This document shows, in pieces, positions 1 through 6,624 of a stretch of 13,458 nt of DNA; the stretch's first letter is position 1, and each line of letters opens with the position of its first letter. Below the pieces are notes generated by a model, which saw only the letters and a program-made list of their open reading frames with translations, searched no databases and had not been told where the DNA came from. Both the position numbers and the translations under genes were made by a program. The DNA comes from an uncultured Eubacteriales bacterium (lineage in GTDB: Bacteria > Bacillota > Clostridia > UBA1381), in contig CAJKHT010000074.1 in the NCBI GenBank assembly GCA_905199755.1, positions 1-13,458 on the forward strand, written 5' to 3'.

Positions 1-12
1 AAGTGTATAAAC

Positions 13-46
13 TTCTAAAGGGAGAGTTATAACTCTCCCTTTAGAA
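13..46 (+). terminator. Perfect palindrome, probable terminator of the gene to the left
   Basis: Positions 13-46 form a perfect 34-bp palindrome: 13-29 is the exact reverse complement of 30-46. As RNA it would fold into a long stem with an AAAGGGAGAG / CTCTCCCTTT core and a small AU loop. The stem ends in a short U run. It is symmetric, so it could serve transcripts from either side, for example a gene left of the window or the leftward lipoprotein gene. No long U tail follows on either strand, so some doubt remains. Confidence 0.6.
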
Positions 47-161
47 TAGAATATAGAAGGGATGAAGGTTGTAATGAATATATTAAATGAATATTTTTGT
101 TTAAGAGAAAAAATTCTATATTATTATTATGCAATATTTTATAAAATATTATATTCAATTT

Positions 162-220
162 ATCTCCCGGTTCCTCGGCTGTTGGTAGCGGTCGGGGGAT
201 TTTTATTTTACTTTTTTATT
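162..220 (+). terminator. Rho-independent terminator, + strand
   Basis: The arms 162-172 and 190-200 pair over 11 bp on the + strand using several G-U pairs, and a T-rich run (200-219) follows directly. The G-U pairs would become A-C mismatches on the other strand, and that side has no adjacent U run. The element therefore reads as a + strand terminator abutting the 3' end of the leftward lipoprotein gene. No convincing + strand gene precedes it. It may end a small RNA, or catch read-through past the palindrome at 13-46. Confidence 0.5.
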
Positions 221-645
221 AAATTGATTTTAAGTGTACCGGTAATATTAATGGTTTGTCCCTCTGAAAGATTGGCATTTTTACGCTCAGTAATACCATA
301 CTCATTAGAACTATCCATAGTTTCGCTTATAACGTAACCTTTTTCAGAATCATGAACATTAAAAACTCCCTGTCCGTCTTTGCAGATAACGTCATATTTT
401 CCATTCTCCACATCAAGCGGGATTTCATAATCACCAGCCCCCAGTGAGTAGGTAGGGGCAGAAGTATTATCCATTTGATTTTTTTGTTCAGAAGTATTCT
501 GTTGCTGTGTATTAGAAATATTGTGTATTTCGTTTTTTAATTCGTCAACGTCCTTTCTCAATGCTTCAATTTCAGCATTGTTGCCACACCCTACACAAGA
601 AAGAACTAAAATTAAAGCTGTTAATAATAAAATACGTTTCTCCAT
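208..645 (-). CDS. Small surface lipoprotein, function unknown
   Basis: This 145-residue protein starts with a short basic end and a hydrophobic stretch (residues 5-19) ending at VLSCVGC, a lipobox-like site. C17 or C20 would be the lipidated cysteine, so the mature protein should be anchored on the outer face of the membrane. Residues about 24-45 (EIEALRKDVDELKNEI) look like a coiled coil. A Gln/Asn/Ser-rich linker follows to about residue 64. The C-terminal part (YSLGAGDYEIPLDVENGKYD onward) resembles a small beta-rich domain common in Firmicute lipoproteins and extracellular proteins. The start is supported by an AAGGATGG-type ribosome-binding site about 7 nt upstream. It is transcribed away from the peptidase gene at 740, and the two share an upstream region of about 90 bp. 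No enzymatic motif is visible and I do not assign a function. Confidence 0.8.
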   Translation of the reverse strand: MEKRILLLTALILVLSCVGCGNNAEIEALRKDVDELKNEIHNISNTQQQNTSEQKNQMDNTSAPTYSLGAGDYEIPLDVENGKYDVICKDGQGVFNVHDSEKGYVISETMDSSNEYGITERKNANLSEGQTINITGTLKINLIKK

Positions 646-739
646 AAATTCACCATCCTTTTTATTTATAAACCATTTCCAAAACTTACTTGCAGATTTT
701 TTGTTGTATAACCATTATAATTATCTATGAGGTGATATT

Positions 740-1348
740 ATGATAGAATATACAAAATACAAAAAATCAAGAAATCTATCGTGGGAGATACTCATACAGT
801 ATAACGTAACAAGCTTACCTGTTAAGATTAGCAATATATGCAAATCAATGGGTATACGAATTTTAAGCTACAATACCGGACGGAAATACATCGAGGATTT
901 CGACACATACGCAAATCCGAAAAGCAATGACGGATTTACCTATCTTAACACCATATTTTATAATGATGAGTGTTTTCCGGCGCGTCAGCGTTTTACCGTA
1001 GCACATGAATTAGGTCATATTTTGTTACATGACGGACATTGTATATATAACCGCGAACCGTCTGAGAACGATAACCCGATAGAACAAGAGGCTAATGTTT
1101 TCGCAAGCCGCTTACTTGCCCCGGCTTGTGTTCTGTGGGGATTAGGCGTTACAAACGCACAACAGATTTCCGACATATGCAATGTAAGTATGCAGTCTGC
1201 GGAATTTCGTATGCAACGAATGAATGAACTGTACGAACGCGAACGGGACTTCATACGCAGATACGGAAAAAGCTGTTTTTTATTATCCTCCGATGAACGC
1301 AAGGTATATGAACAATTCAGTGATTATATACAAAATCATAAATTATAA
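740..1348 (+). CDS. ImmA/IrrE-family metallo-endopeptidase
   Basis: The protein has 202 residues. The zinc-peptidase signature AHELGHILLH is at residues 88-97, with H89, E90 and H93 as zinc ligands and catalytic base. The downstream EQEANVFASRLLAP segment supplies the third ligand, E117. This is the M78/DUF955 pattern of ImmA and IrrE, which cleave XRE-type repressors in integrative elements, phages and stress regulons. In ICEBs1, ImmA degrades ImmR to switch on the element. A GAGGTGAT ribosome-binding site lies just before the ATG. The most likely substrate is the XRE repressor encoded convergently at 1343-1726. The two stop codons overlap tail to tail by 6 bp, unlike the usual co-directional immR-immA order. 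The C-terminal part after about residue 150 has no recognised motif. The family call is firm; the substrate is inference. Confidence 0.9.
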   Translation: MIEYTKYKKSRNLSWEILIQYNVTSLPVKISNICKSMGIRILSYNTGRKYIEDFDTYANPKSNDGFTYLNTIFYNDECFPARQRFTVAHELGHILLHDGHCIYNREPSENDNPIEQEANVFASRLLAPACVLWGLGVTNAQQISDICNVSMQSAEFRMQRMNELYERERDFIRRYGKSCFLLSSDERKVYEQFSDYIQNHKL

Positions 1349-1726
1349 GTCGGGATTATCATCTTCCGGTATGGCGTCTATCATAGACGCAAGCATCTCC
1401 ATTTTTTCTTTCGTCATTTTCTTTCTTACTGTTTTACCGTCTCGGTGGTAAACTACTATATTTTCTTCAAGCTCGGGTTCTTCGGGCTTGTTTTCAATTG
1501 TGGTATTGTCATTGGAGGTTGCACAAGTCAAATAATCTACCGAAACATTAAAAAGTTTTGAAAGGTTTACTACAACGGTATATATAGGTTCCTGTAATCC
1601 GTTTTCGTATCTGCTTAATGTACTTTTATTCATTTTACCATTAAATCTGTTGTTGTAAATCTCAGTAAGCATATCCATAGAATATCCGTTGTTTTCACGC
1701 AACTGTCTTAATCTTTTACTAAACAT
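1343..1726 (-). CDS. XRE-family repressor (ImmR-like)
   Basis: I take the start at 1726, not the further ATG at 1759. GAGGTGAT lies at 1733-1740 with 6-nt spacing, and the mapped promoter would start transcription near 1743, inside the longer frame. The product has 127 residues. The helix-turn-helix spans about residues 3-67 (FSKRLRQLRENNGYS, then STLSRYENGLQEPIYTV for the recognition region, and LSKLFNVSVDYL). An acidic linker (about 78-90) follows. The tail, with IVVYHRDGKTVRKK and MTKEKMEMLASMIDAIPEDD, is typical of repressors of clostridial integrative elements. It probably represses the divergent Cro-like gene and itself from the shared 1727-1889 region. It is the probable cleavage target of the convergent ImmA-like peptidase. 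The HTH call is strong; target and cleavage are inferred. Confidence 0.88.
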   Translation of the reverse strand: MFSKRLRQLRENNGYSMDMLTEIYNNRFNGKMNKSTLSRYENGLQEPIYTVVVNLSKLFNVSVDYLTCATSNDNTTIENKPEEPELEENIVVYHRDGKTVRKKMTKEKMEMLASMIDAIPEDDNPDL

Positions 1727-1749
1727 TGTGTTATCACCTCCGCAACATA

Positions 1750-1778
1750 ATAATAACATACTTATTGATAATTTGCAA
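1750..1778 (-). promoter_or_regulatory. Promoter of the XRE repressor gene
   Basis: On the minus strand, TTGCAA (1778-1773) is followed by a 17-bp spacer and TATTAT (1755-1750). This predicts a transcription start near 1743, only about 17 nt before the chosen ATG at 1726. It faces away from the promoter at 1829-1857, so the two units are divergent. Confidence 0.6.
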
Positions 1779-1828
1779 GTATTTTTTAGAAAAAATTAAA
1801 AAAAACTTGAATTTTTCAAAAAAAGTTG

Positions 1829-1857
1829 TTGACAAAGCAACGAATGTGTGTTATTAT
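1829..1857 (+). promoter_or_regulatory. Promoter of the Cro-like gene
   Basis: Perfect TTGACA at 1829-1834, a 17-bp spacer and TATTAT at 1852-1857 give a near-consensus sigma-A promoter about 30 bp before the ATG at 1890. Possible operator elements surround it. There is a TTGAA-TTT-TTCAA inverted repeat at 1807-1819, an imperfect GTTG/CAAC dyad over the -35 box (about 1825-1841), and GCAAC direct repeats at 1837-1841 and 1862-1866. A promoter this strong next to a repressor gene suggests it is normally kept off by that repressor. Confidence 0.75.
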
Positions 1858-1889
1858 ATAAGCAACAAAACGAGAAAGGAGGAGACCCA

Positions 1890-2108
1890 ATGAAAAAAAT
1901 AATACATAAACCGTATGCAAGATTTAAGGGTTGGATTAGAGAAAACGGATTGACCTATGCCGACATAGCTACATTTTTAGGACTTAATGAGGCTACGGTC
2001 TCCTTGAAAATTAACGGGCAGTCAGATTTTTCATTGTCTGAGGTGCAGGCTTTAAAAAGTCATTACAAACTTAATAGCAATATTTTTTTTACTGATGATG
2101 TTGCGTAA
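1890..2108 (+). CDS. Cro-like small HTH protein (DUF739-like)
   Basis: The start is taken at 1890 because AAGGAGGA at 1876-1883 sits 6 nt before this ATG. An earlier in-frame ATG at 1848 lies inside the promoter -10 region and cannot be on the transcript. The product has 72 residues. It shows one helix-turn-helix: GLTYADIATFLGL (second helix), then NEATVSLKINGQSDF (turn and recognition helix), then SLSEVQALKSHYKL. The layout and the SLKINGQ pattern resemble the short phage Cro-like/DUF739 regulators. It is divergent from the ImmR-like repressor and is probably the first gene of the unit that repressor controls, followed 27 bp later by a small membrane protein gene. DNA binding is well supported; its place in a lysogeny-like switch is inferred. 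Confidence 0.8.
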   Translation: MKKIIHKPYARFKGWIRENGLTYADIATFLGLNEATVSLKINGQSDFSLSEVQALKSHYKLNSNIFFTDDVA

Positions 2109-2135
2109 ACGATAACAAAAAGGAGTGTGAGGAAC

Positions 2136-2390
2136 ATGGAAGAAATATGCCCTTTAATAGCAGTTATCTCATGTGCTGCACTAATTGGAGTTAGTATCAA
2201 GCTAACGAAAATCAAAAAGGAGTTAAGATATGCCCGGGCAGAGATAGAAAGCATTAACTACAAGGCTGACCGATTGTATTCAGAGACAAGAAGCTTGCCG
2301 GAGCGTATGTTTGACAAAGACGGAAATGAGTATATGAAGTTAGACTGCGAATTTGGCGGTGTGTTCTATTCAAAAGTTAATAACGGTTGA
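2136..2390 (+). CDS. Small membrane protein, function unknown
   Basis: This 84-residue protein has an N-terminal membrane segment (about residues 5-23, CPLIAVISCAALIGVSIKL). A basic and coiled-coil-like stretch (about 24-55) and a short polar C-terminal end (DKDGNEYMKLDCEFGGVFYS) follow. The ATG at 2136 is preferred. AAGGAG at 2119-2124 lies 11 nt upstream, whereas the in-frame GTG at 2127 would leave only 2 nt. It is probably co-transcribed with the Cro-like gene. Its 3' end overlaps the tail of the leftward gene remnant by 14 bp (2377-2390), so that remnant belongs to the same original neighbourhood. Nothing in it points to a specific function. Confidence 0.65.
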   Translation: MEEICPLIAVISCAALIGVSIKLTKIKKELRYARAEIESINYKADRLYSETRSLPERMFDKDGNEYMKLDCEFGGVFYSKVNNG

Positions 2391-2700
2391 GTTTGTCATA
2401 AACCAGAAAATCTTTACGGGCAGACTTTGCGACAAATTCTATATCCAAAGAATCCTCTTTATATTCAGGGCAAAAAGGAAATACAATAAAGCCTTCTGCA
2501 TAACCTAATGGCGGAATTGTAAGAGGGAGCTGCAAGCAAAGTTTTTTTGATATATGCTGCTCTACAATATGCAAACCATTACAATCAGTATTGTGAATAC
2601 TATTAATATCATAAAAACTACGAATCTCCACACGTGCACTGGAAATTGATGGTTTATATCCATCAACAAATAAGGTACACTCACTTATAGTGCATGGTAA
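2377..2700 (-). pseudogene. C-terminal remnant of an unidentified leftward gene
   Basis: The minus-strand frame from about 2700 down to the TAA at 2379-2377 encodes about 107 residues with a natural protein-like composition (for example SSARVEIRSFYDINSIHN and LTIPPLGYAEGFIVFPF). It contains no methionine and no ribosome-binding site. The frame stays open further upstream only because it runs antisense through the GLUG repeats, and the first ATG there (2745) has no ribosome-binding site. I therefore read it as the 3' end of a gene whose front was lost at a junction near 2700. It overlaps the small membrane protein gene tail to tail. I do not recognise the family. Confidence 0.5.
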
Positions 2701-4932
2701 AGGAATATAGCCGGAAGCAATACATCTGACGGCATTATAGAACATTGTTACAACAAGGGCAGTATCAGCAAAATCAATTTCGACGTAATAGGCGGACTTG
2801 TAAATGAAAACAGCGGCACAATAGCCGATTCGTACAACACGGCAACAATAAACACCGTCCGCGGAGGCGGCATTGTCGGATATAACAGAAGCGGAAGCAT
2901 TAAAAATTACTATAATACCGGAAGTATTACCATATCTGCAAAAGAAGGTGTACCTGACGGTTGTGCCGGAGGAATTGCCGCTCAGAACAGCGGTAAAATC
3001 ATCAGCTGTTCCAATAAAGCGGATATCCAATTAAGCGCAAAAGCAAGCTTGGGGCAATTTACAACCGCATATACGCTCTGTGCCGGAGGTGTAGCCGGCA
3101 ATAATAGCGGAACTATAGAAAATTCCTATAACACCGGAGATGTCATTGCCGCATCCTATGCTTTCGAGGAGTCGAAAAGCAATAATACAATCGGAGGAAT
3201 TGTCGGCAATAATGTAACATATTATCATGTTCAGAATTGCTATAACACCGGCAGTATCAAATCAACCGTCCGATTTTCAAAGCATACCAATCATGTGGGC
3301 GGCGCTGTAGGATATAACAGTCTTGAGAATTCAATACTGAACTGCTACTTTTTAAGTAACAGCTCCTATGCAACCGGAGTCGGCAATGCAACAGGAACAG
3401 CATACGCAAAAACTTCCGATGAAATGAATACGGATGAATTTTTGTATTTGCTTAATTCCGTATCGGATCAATTTGAACCATGGTGTGCAGATTTACTGCA
3501 TAATCAGAATTCCGGCTATCCCCTGCTGAAATATGAATTAAGAGAGGCGGTAACATACAACATCTGCTTTGATGCAATGGGCGGAAATGTTGATACACAA
3601 AGCAAATCGGTAACATATTTATCGGTATACGGTGATTTGCCTGTTCCGACAATGGAGGGATATGGTTTTTTAGGCTGGTATAAAAGCAAAAACGGCGGAG
3701 AACAAATTACAGGCAGAACTCTTGTTCAAATCAATTCGGATTAAACGCTTTATGCAAGATGGGCAAAAGCATATAAAGTTTACTTTAATGCAATGGGCGG
3801 AAATGTTGATGTGTTAAGCAAAGAAGTTATATATTCGACCGAATACGGAGATTTGCCGGTGCCTACTATGGATAAGCACGGTTTTTCGGGGTGGTATACA
3901 AGCGAAAGCGGCGGCGAAAACATAACAAGTGATTCTATTGTTCAAATCAATTCAGACCAAACATTATATGCAAGATGGAGGAAAGCATATTATAGTATAA
4001 TTTACAATGTTAATGGCGGCATTGAGAATAACTGGGGAGCTTCAGCCGAATATGACACGGCAATACGTATTTCCGAAACAGTGCCGACACGCAGCGGATA
4101 TGACTTTATCGGCTGGGCAAAGGACAAGAATGCCGTTACCGCCGATTATATGCCAAACGATTTATATTCAGAAAACCAAGCTGCTGTTTTATATGCTGTA
4201 TGGAAGCCTGCGGCATATAATATTTACTTTGATGCAATGGGCGGAAATGTTGATACACAAAGCAAAGAGGTTACATATTTATCAACATACGGCGATTTAC
4301 CCACGCCTGTCAGGAAAGGATATACTTTCGGGGGTTGGTACACAAGCAGCGACGGCGGAGACTGTATAACAAGCAGCTCGACTGTTCGGATAACATCGGA
4401 CCAAACACTTTATGCAAGATGGGAGCAGACATCTTATTCAATAGTTTATGATACCAACGGCGGTATTGAGGATAATTGGACTGACTCCTGCGAATACGGC
4501 ACGGCAATACGTATTTCCGAAACAGTGCCGACACGCAGCGGATATAACTTTATCGGCTGGGCAATGGATAAGGATGCCGTTACCGCCGATTATATACCCG
4601 AGGATTTGTATTCGGAAAATCGGGATATTGTATTATACGCCGTATGGAAGATAATTCCGTACACCCAAACCAAGATTTTGGTCTATAACACATACAAACT
4701 ATGCAATGTTACACTGAATTATATAGAGAATACTCCCGCAATTATTGCTGCGTCATATAAAAACGGAAAATTGGTAAAACTCGAAAAACGTATATATAGT
4801 GAGGCAAATGAAACCTTTGCGGTATTCGAAGATATTGATACGGTAAAAGTTATGGTGTGGGACGATGTTTCTGCCATGAAGCCAATTACAAGGGTTGAAG
4901 AAATCCCGAGCAGCGACTGGATAATTAAATAG
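2701..4932 (+). pseudogene. GLUG / InlB-repeat surface protein, truncated and interrupted
   Basis: One + strand frame runs from about 2701 to the TAG at 4930-4932 with one internal stop (TAA, 3742-3744). The first part (about 2707-3380) has about seven GLUG-type repeats, each a GG-I-V/A-G-x-N core, then SGxI, then CYNTGSI. A spacer follows (about 3400-3550), then five InlB-type B-repeats (3556-3762, 3772-3978, 3991-4203, 4216-4422, 4435-4647) with GYxFxGW and LYARW/LYAVW motifs. The C-terminal domain (4648-4932) ends with KVMVWDDVSAMKP, a tail I have seen on clostridial surface proteins. The 5' end is missing: no start codon, signal peptide or ribosome-binding site precedes the repeats, and stops close the frame at 2647 and 2698. 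The internal TAA sits where the sister repeats have CAA (Gln), consistent with one C-to-T change. ATGs at 3049 and 3793 lack good ribosome-binding sites. It was probably an exported adhesin-like protein. Confidence 0.85.
3772..4659 (+). repeat. Tandem 444-bp intragenic repeat (two copies)
   Basis: Two units, 3772-4215 and 4216-4659, each encode one A-type (AMGGNVD...LYARW) and one B-type (NGGIE...LYAVW) repeat with an exact period of 444 bp (148 codons). The second halves share 46 identical bases (4056-4101 and 4500-4545), then one mismatch, then 18 more identical bases. A further A-type copy (3556-3762) precedes them and shares 40 identical bases with the third A copy (3567-3606 and 4227-4266). 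This degree of DNA identity indicates recent duplication or gene conversion. Confidence 0.85.
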
Positions 4933-4946
4933 AAGATTGCACAATT

Positions 4947-4977
4947 AAAATGCGGAGATTAAAACCTCCGCATTTTT
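4947..4977 (+). terminator. Rho-independent terminator after the surface-protein pseudogene
   Basis: ATGCGGAG (4950-4957) pairs exactly with CTCCGCAT (4966-4973) around an 8-nt loop. Flanking A and T runs extend the stem, and the T run (4973-4977) supplies the U tail. It lies 15 nt after the pseudogene's stop and separates it from the sigma-factor operon. Confidence 0.9.
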
Positions 4978-5020
4978 GTGTATCACAATACCGATTTATC
5001 CCCGAAAAGCATACCGCTCA

Positions 5021-5049
5021 TTGACGGAAGCGGAAATATATGATATAAT
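5021..5049 (+). promoter_or_regulatory. Promoter of the sigma-factor operon
   Basis: TTGACG (5021-5026), a 17-bp spacer and perfect TATAAT (5044-5049) make a sigma-A-type promoter. The predicted start near 5056 gives a leader of about 80 nt that contains a CGACA/TGTCG hairpin (5076-5090). The operon therefore appears to have housekeeping expression, and no second ECF-type promoter is obvious to me. Confidence 0.75.
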
Positions 5050-5134
5050 TCAATATGGATTTTTGTATCGCATAACGACACATTCTGTCGGATGAATTGT
5101 CCGCCAACAATCGGAGAAAGGGATTTGTTGAATA

Positions 5135-5680
5135 ATGGATACAACTGTAATTTATAACGATTACCTTTCGGGCGATGCAAAGGCTCTTGAAAGGCTTATG
5201 GAAATTTACGGCGACAAGCTGACGCTGTATATAAACGGCTATGTGAAAAATCTTCATGATTCGGAGGATTTGCTGATAGAGGTTTTTGCATACCTTATCG
5301 ACAGGCGTCCGAATATTAAAATCAGCTTTGAAAGCTACATATATAAAGCGGCGCGGAATCATGCACTGATGTTTTTAAGAAAGGCAAAAAGACATATCAT
5401 TCTTACAGCTGCGGAAACGGATTTTTGCATAGAAAACACATTTGAAGACGAGGTGTGTCTTGCGGAACGGAACAGGCGGCTTTATGACTGCATGGAGCAT
5501 TTGCCGTCCGCGCAAAAAGAGGCTCTTTATCTTGTATACATCGAGGGAATGAGCTATAAAGATGCCGCTGCGGTTTTAAGAAAGTCGGCAAAGCAGATTG
5601 ATAAGCTGCTGCAGCTCGGCAAAAAGAAATTAAGACCTTTACTTGAAACGGAGGGAATAAAAAGTGCGTTCGGCGACTGA
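5135..5680 (+). CDS. ECF-like sigma-70 family sigma factor
   Basis: The protein has 181 residues and the two-domain layout of group IV sigma factors. Region 2 spans about residues 11-87, with YINGYVKNLHDSEDLLIEVF for regions 2.1-2.2 and FESYIYKAARNHALMFLRKAKR for 2.3-2.4. A short acidic linker follows (about 93-112). Region 4 spans about 115-170, with LPSAQKEALYLVYIEGMSYK and DAAAVLRKSAKQIDKLLQLG forming the -35-binding helix-turn-helix. There is no region 1.1 or 3. An in-frame stop six bases before the ATG fixes the N-terminus, and an AAGGGA-type site lies 11 nt upstream. It is the first gene of a four-gene operon and its end overlaps the next gene by 17 bp, the usual linkage of sigma and anti-sigma genes. 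Its regulon is unknown. The neighbouring giant SLH protein unit is an obvious candidate, but I see no clear ECF promoter there. Confidence 0.88.
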   Translation: MDTTVIYNDYLSGDAKALERLMEIYGDKLTLYINGYVKNLHDSEDLLIEVFAYLIDRRPNIKISFESYIYKAARNHALMFLRKAKRHIILTAAETDFCIENTFEDEVCLAERNRRLYDCMEHLPSAQKEALYLVYIEGMSYKDAAAVLRKSAKQIDKLLQLGKKKLRPLLETEGIKSAFGD

Positions 5681-6008
5681 AAGGCTAAAGCTTGCAAAAA
5701 AGCGTGCCGATGAAATAAAAAAGCGGCGCAGCGCAAAAAAACATATGCTTGCGGTCATTTCGTGCTATTCGTTTTGCGTTGTTTTAATCGGAGCCGTATC
5801 GGTGCTTGTATGTAATTTGGATTTTACGGGATTTGAGCAGTCACCCCTGCCCGATACCGCCGGTATTTTTGCGGACAAAGCCTTTGCCGGTTATGCCGTT
5901 GTAGGTGTTCTGGCATTTTTGCTCGGCATTTCGGTGACCTTGATGTGTGATATTATTCATAAAAGAAAGAAAGAGAGGGACGAGGAAAATGACAGAGCTG
6001 ACGGATAA
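5664..6008 (+). CDS. Two-TM small membrane protein, candidate anti-sigma factor
   Basis: The product has 114 residues. The start is GTG at 5664, with GGAGGG at 5650-5655 upstream, inside the end of the sigma-factor gene (17-bp overlap). It has a highly basic amphipathic N-terminus (RLKLAKKRADEIKKRR, about 7-22), a membrane segment (about 27-50), a short outside loop (about 51-73), a second membrane segment (about 74-97) and a charged C-terminus (HKRKKERDEEND). The charge pattern predicts both ends in the cytoplasm. No known anti-sigma domain is visible. The coupling to the sigma gene and the PrsW gene two positions later make a sigma-sequestering role plausible. The protein at 7379-7684 shares the ER-x5-A-x2-RA-x2-IK-x-RR N-terminal pattern and the same topology. 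Confidence 0.78.
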   Translation: MRSATERLKLAKKRADEIKKRRSAKKHMLAVISCYSFCVVLIGAVSVLVCNLDFTGFEQSPLPDTAGIFADKAFAGYAVVGVLAFLLGISVTLMCDIIHKRKKERDEENDRADG

Positions 6009-6624
6009 TCTTTTGCAGCTTTTCTGTATTTTTATTTGCGGATGTCACTCCTGCGTTTTAACAATACGCAGCCGAAGCTACAAGCGCCTTTTGGTATCAC
6101 TTTTTTACCTGAGCTTCGGCATGGGGCTTACTTATTGGGTTCTGTACCTTATATTGTTCGGCACTTCGCCGCTCGTGTTCTGCGTTTCGGAGCTTAGCTG
6201 GACGGCTTCGTACATTTTTCTTGCATTGCGTCTTTATGCGGATATACCGAAAGAAAAGCATAAAAATAAAGCCGTGTTTTGGATTTTACCGACATTTTCG
6301 TTTGCCATGGGTATATTCTTTTGCACAAGGGGCAGCTATTTTGAGAACATCTTAATGGGTACGGCAATGGGAATACTGGGATTTTTTGCGGTAAAAGGCA
6401 TATATTTTGCGAAGCTCCGAAACCGAACGGGCAAGCCGTGGATTTTTTATGCGGCTTTGATTTTTTACGCGGCGGAATATCTTTTATGGATTTCCTCGTA
6501 TTTTATTACGGAAAACACCATTGTAAACCCGTATTATCTGGCTGACATATTTATATTGAATCCGGCTCTTATTCTGATAGCCGCTGCACAGAGCAAGGAG
6601 GAAACACTATGCCGTACAACATAG
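5989..6624 (+). CDS. Seven-TM membrane protein, function unknown
   Basis: The start is taken at 5989 because GAGGAA lies directly upstream. An earlier in-frame ATG (5947) lies deep in the previous gene. The product has 211 residues and about seven hydrophobic segments (roughly 8-25, 33-57, 62-82, 95-112, 117-139, 150-172, 182-200), joined by short loops such as RSRSYKR, DIPKEKHKNK and AKLRNRTGKP. It overlaps the gene before by 20 bp and the gene after by 16 bp, so it is translated as part of the sigma / two-TM / PrsW operon. I see no catalytic motif, kinase domain or transporter signature. It resembles the membrane-only part of 7-TM sensor proteins in layout, and could be a sensor or a partner of the protease. 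That role is inference from context. Confidence 0.75.
   Translation: MTELTDNLLQLFCIFICGCHSCVLTIRSRSYKRLLVSLFYLSFGMGLTYWVLYLILFGTSPLVFCVSELSWTASYIFLALRLYADIPKEKHKNKAVFWILPTFSFAMGIFFCTRGSYFENILMGTAMGILGFFAVKGIYFAKLRNRTGKPWIFYAALIFYAAEYLLWISSYFITENTIVNPYYLADIFILNPALILIAAAQSKEETLCRTT

Noticed and set aside
62..337. A 91-codon + strand frame rich in Tyr, Phe and Leu.
   Set aside because: It crosses a + strand terminator hairpin and then runs antisense through the lipoprotein gene. Its composition is that of translated AT-rich DNA, and an AAGG before the second ATG (74) is too weak to carry it.
2682..2692. CACT-TAT-AGTG inverted repeat next to the 2700 junction, as a recombination site.
   Set aside because: Four-base arms are too short to distinguish from chance, and no matching copy was seen elsewhere in the window.
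2377..3030. A single 217-codon leftward gene.
   Set aside because: Its first half is antisense to clear GLUG repeats on the + strand and has no ribosome-binding site. Only the part below about 2700 looks like real protein, so it is annotated as a remnant.
3049..3744. An independent gene starting at the ATG at 3049.
   Set aside because: GLUG repeats continue upstream in the same frame to about 2707 and downstream past the TAA, and no ribosome-binding site precedes this ATG. It is part of the pseudogene.
3742..3744. Stop-codon recoding (TAA read as glutamine).
   Set aside because: Other genes in the window end normally at TAA, including the sigma operon's PrsW gene and the SLH gene. A plain nonsense mutation in an already truncated gene is simpler.
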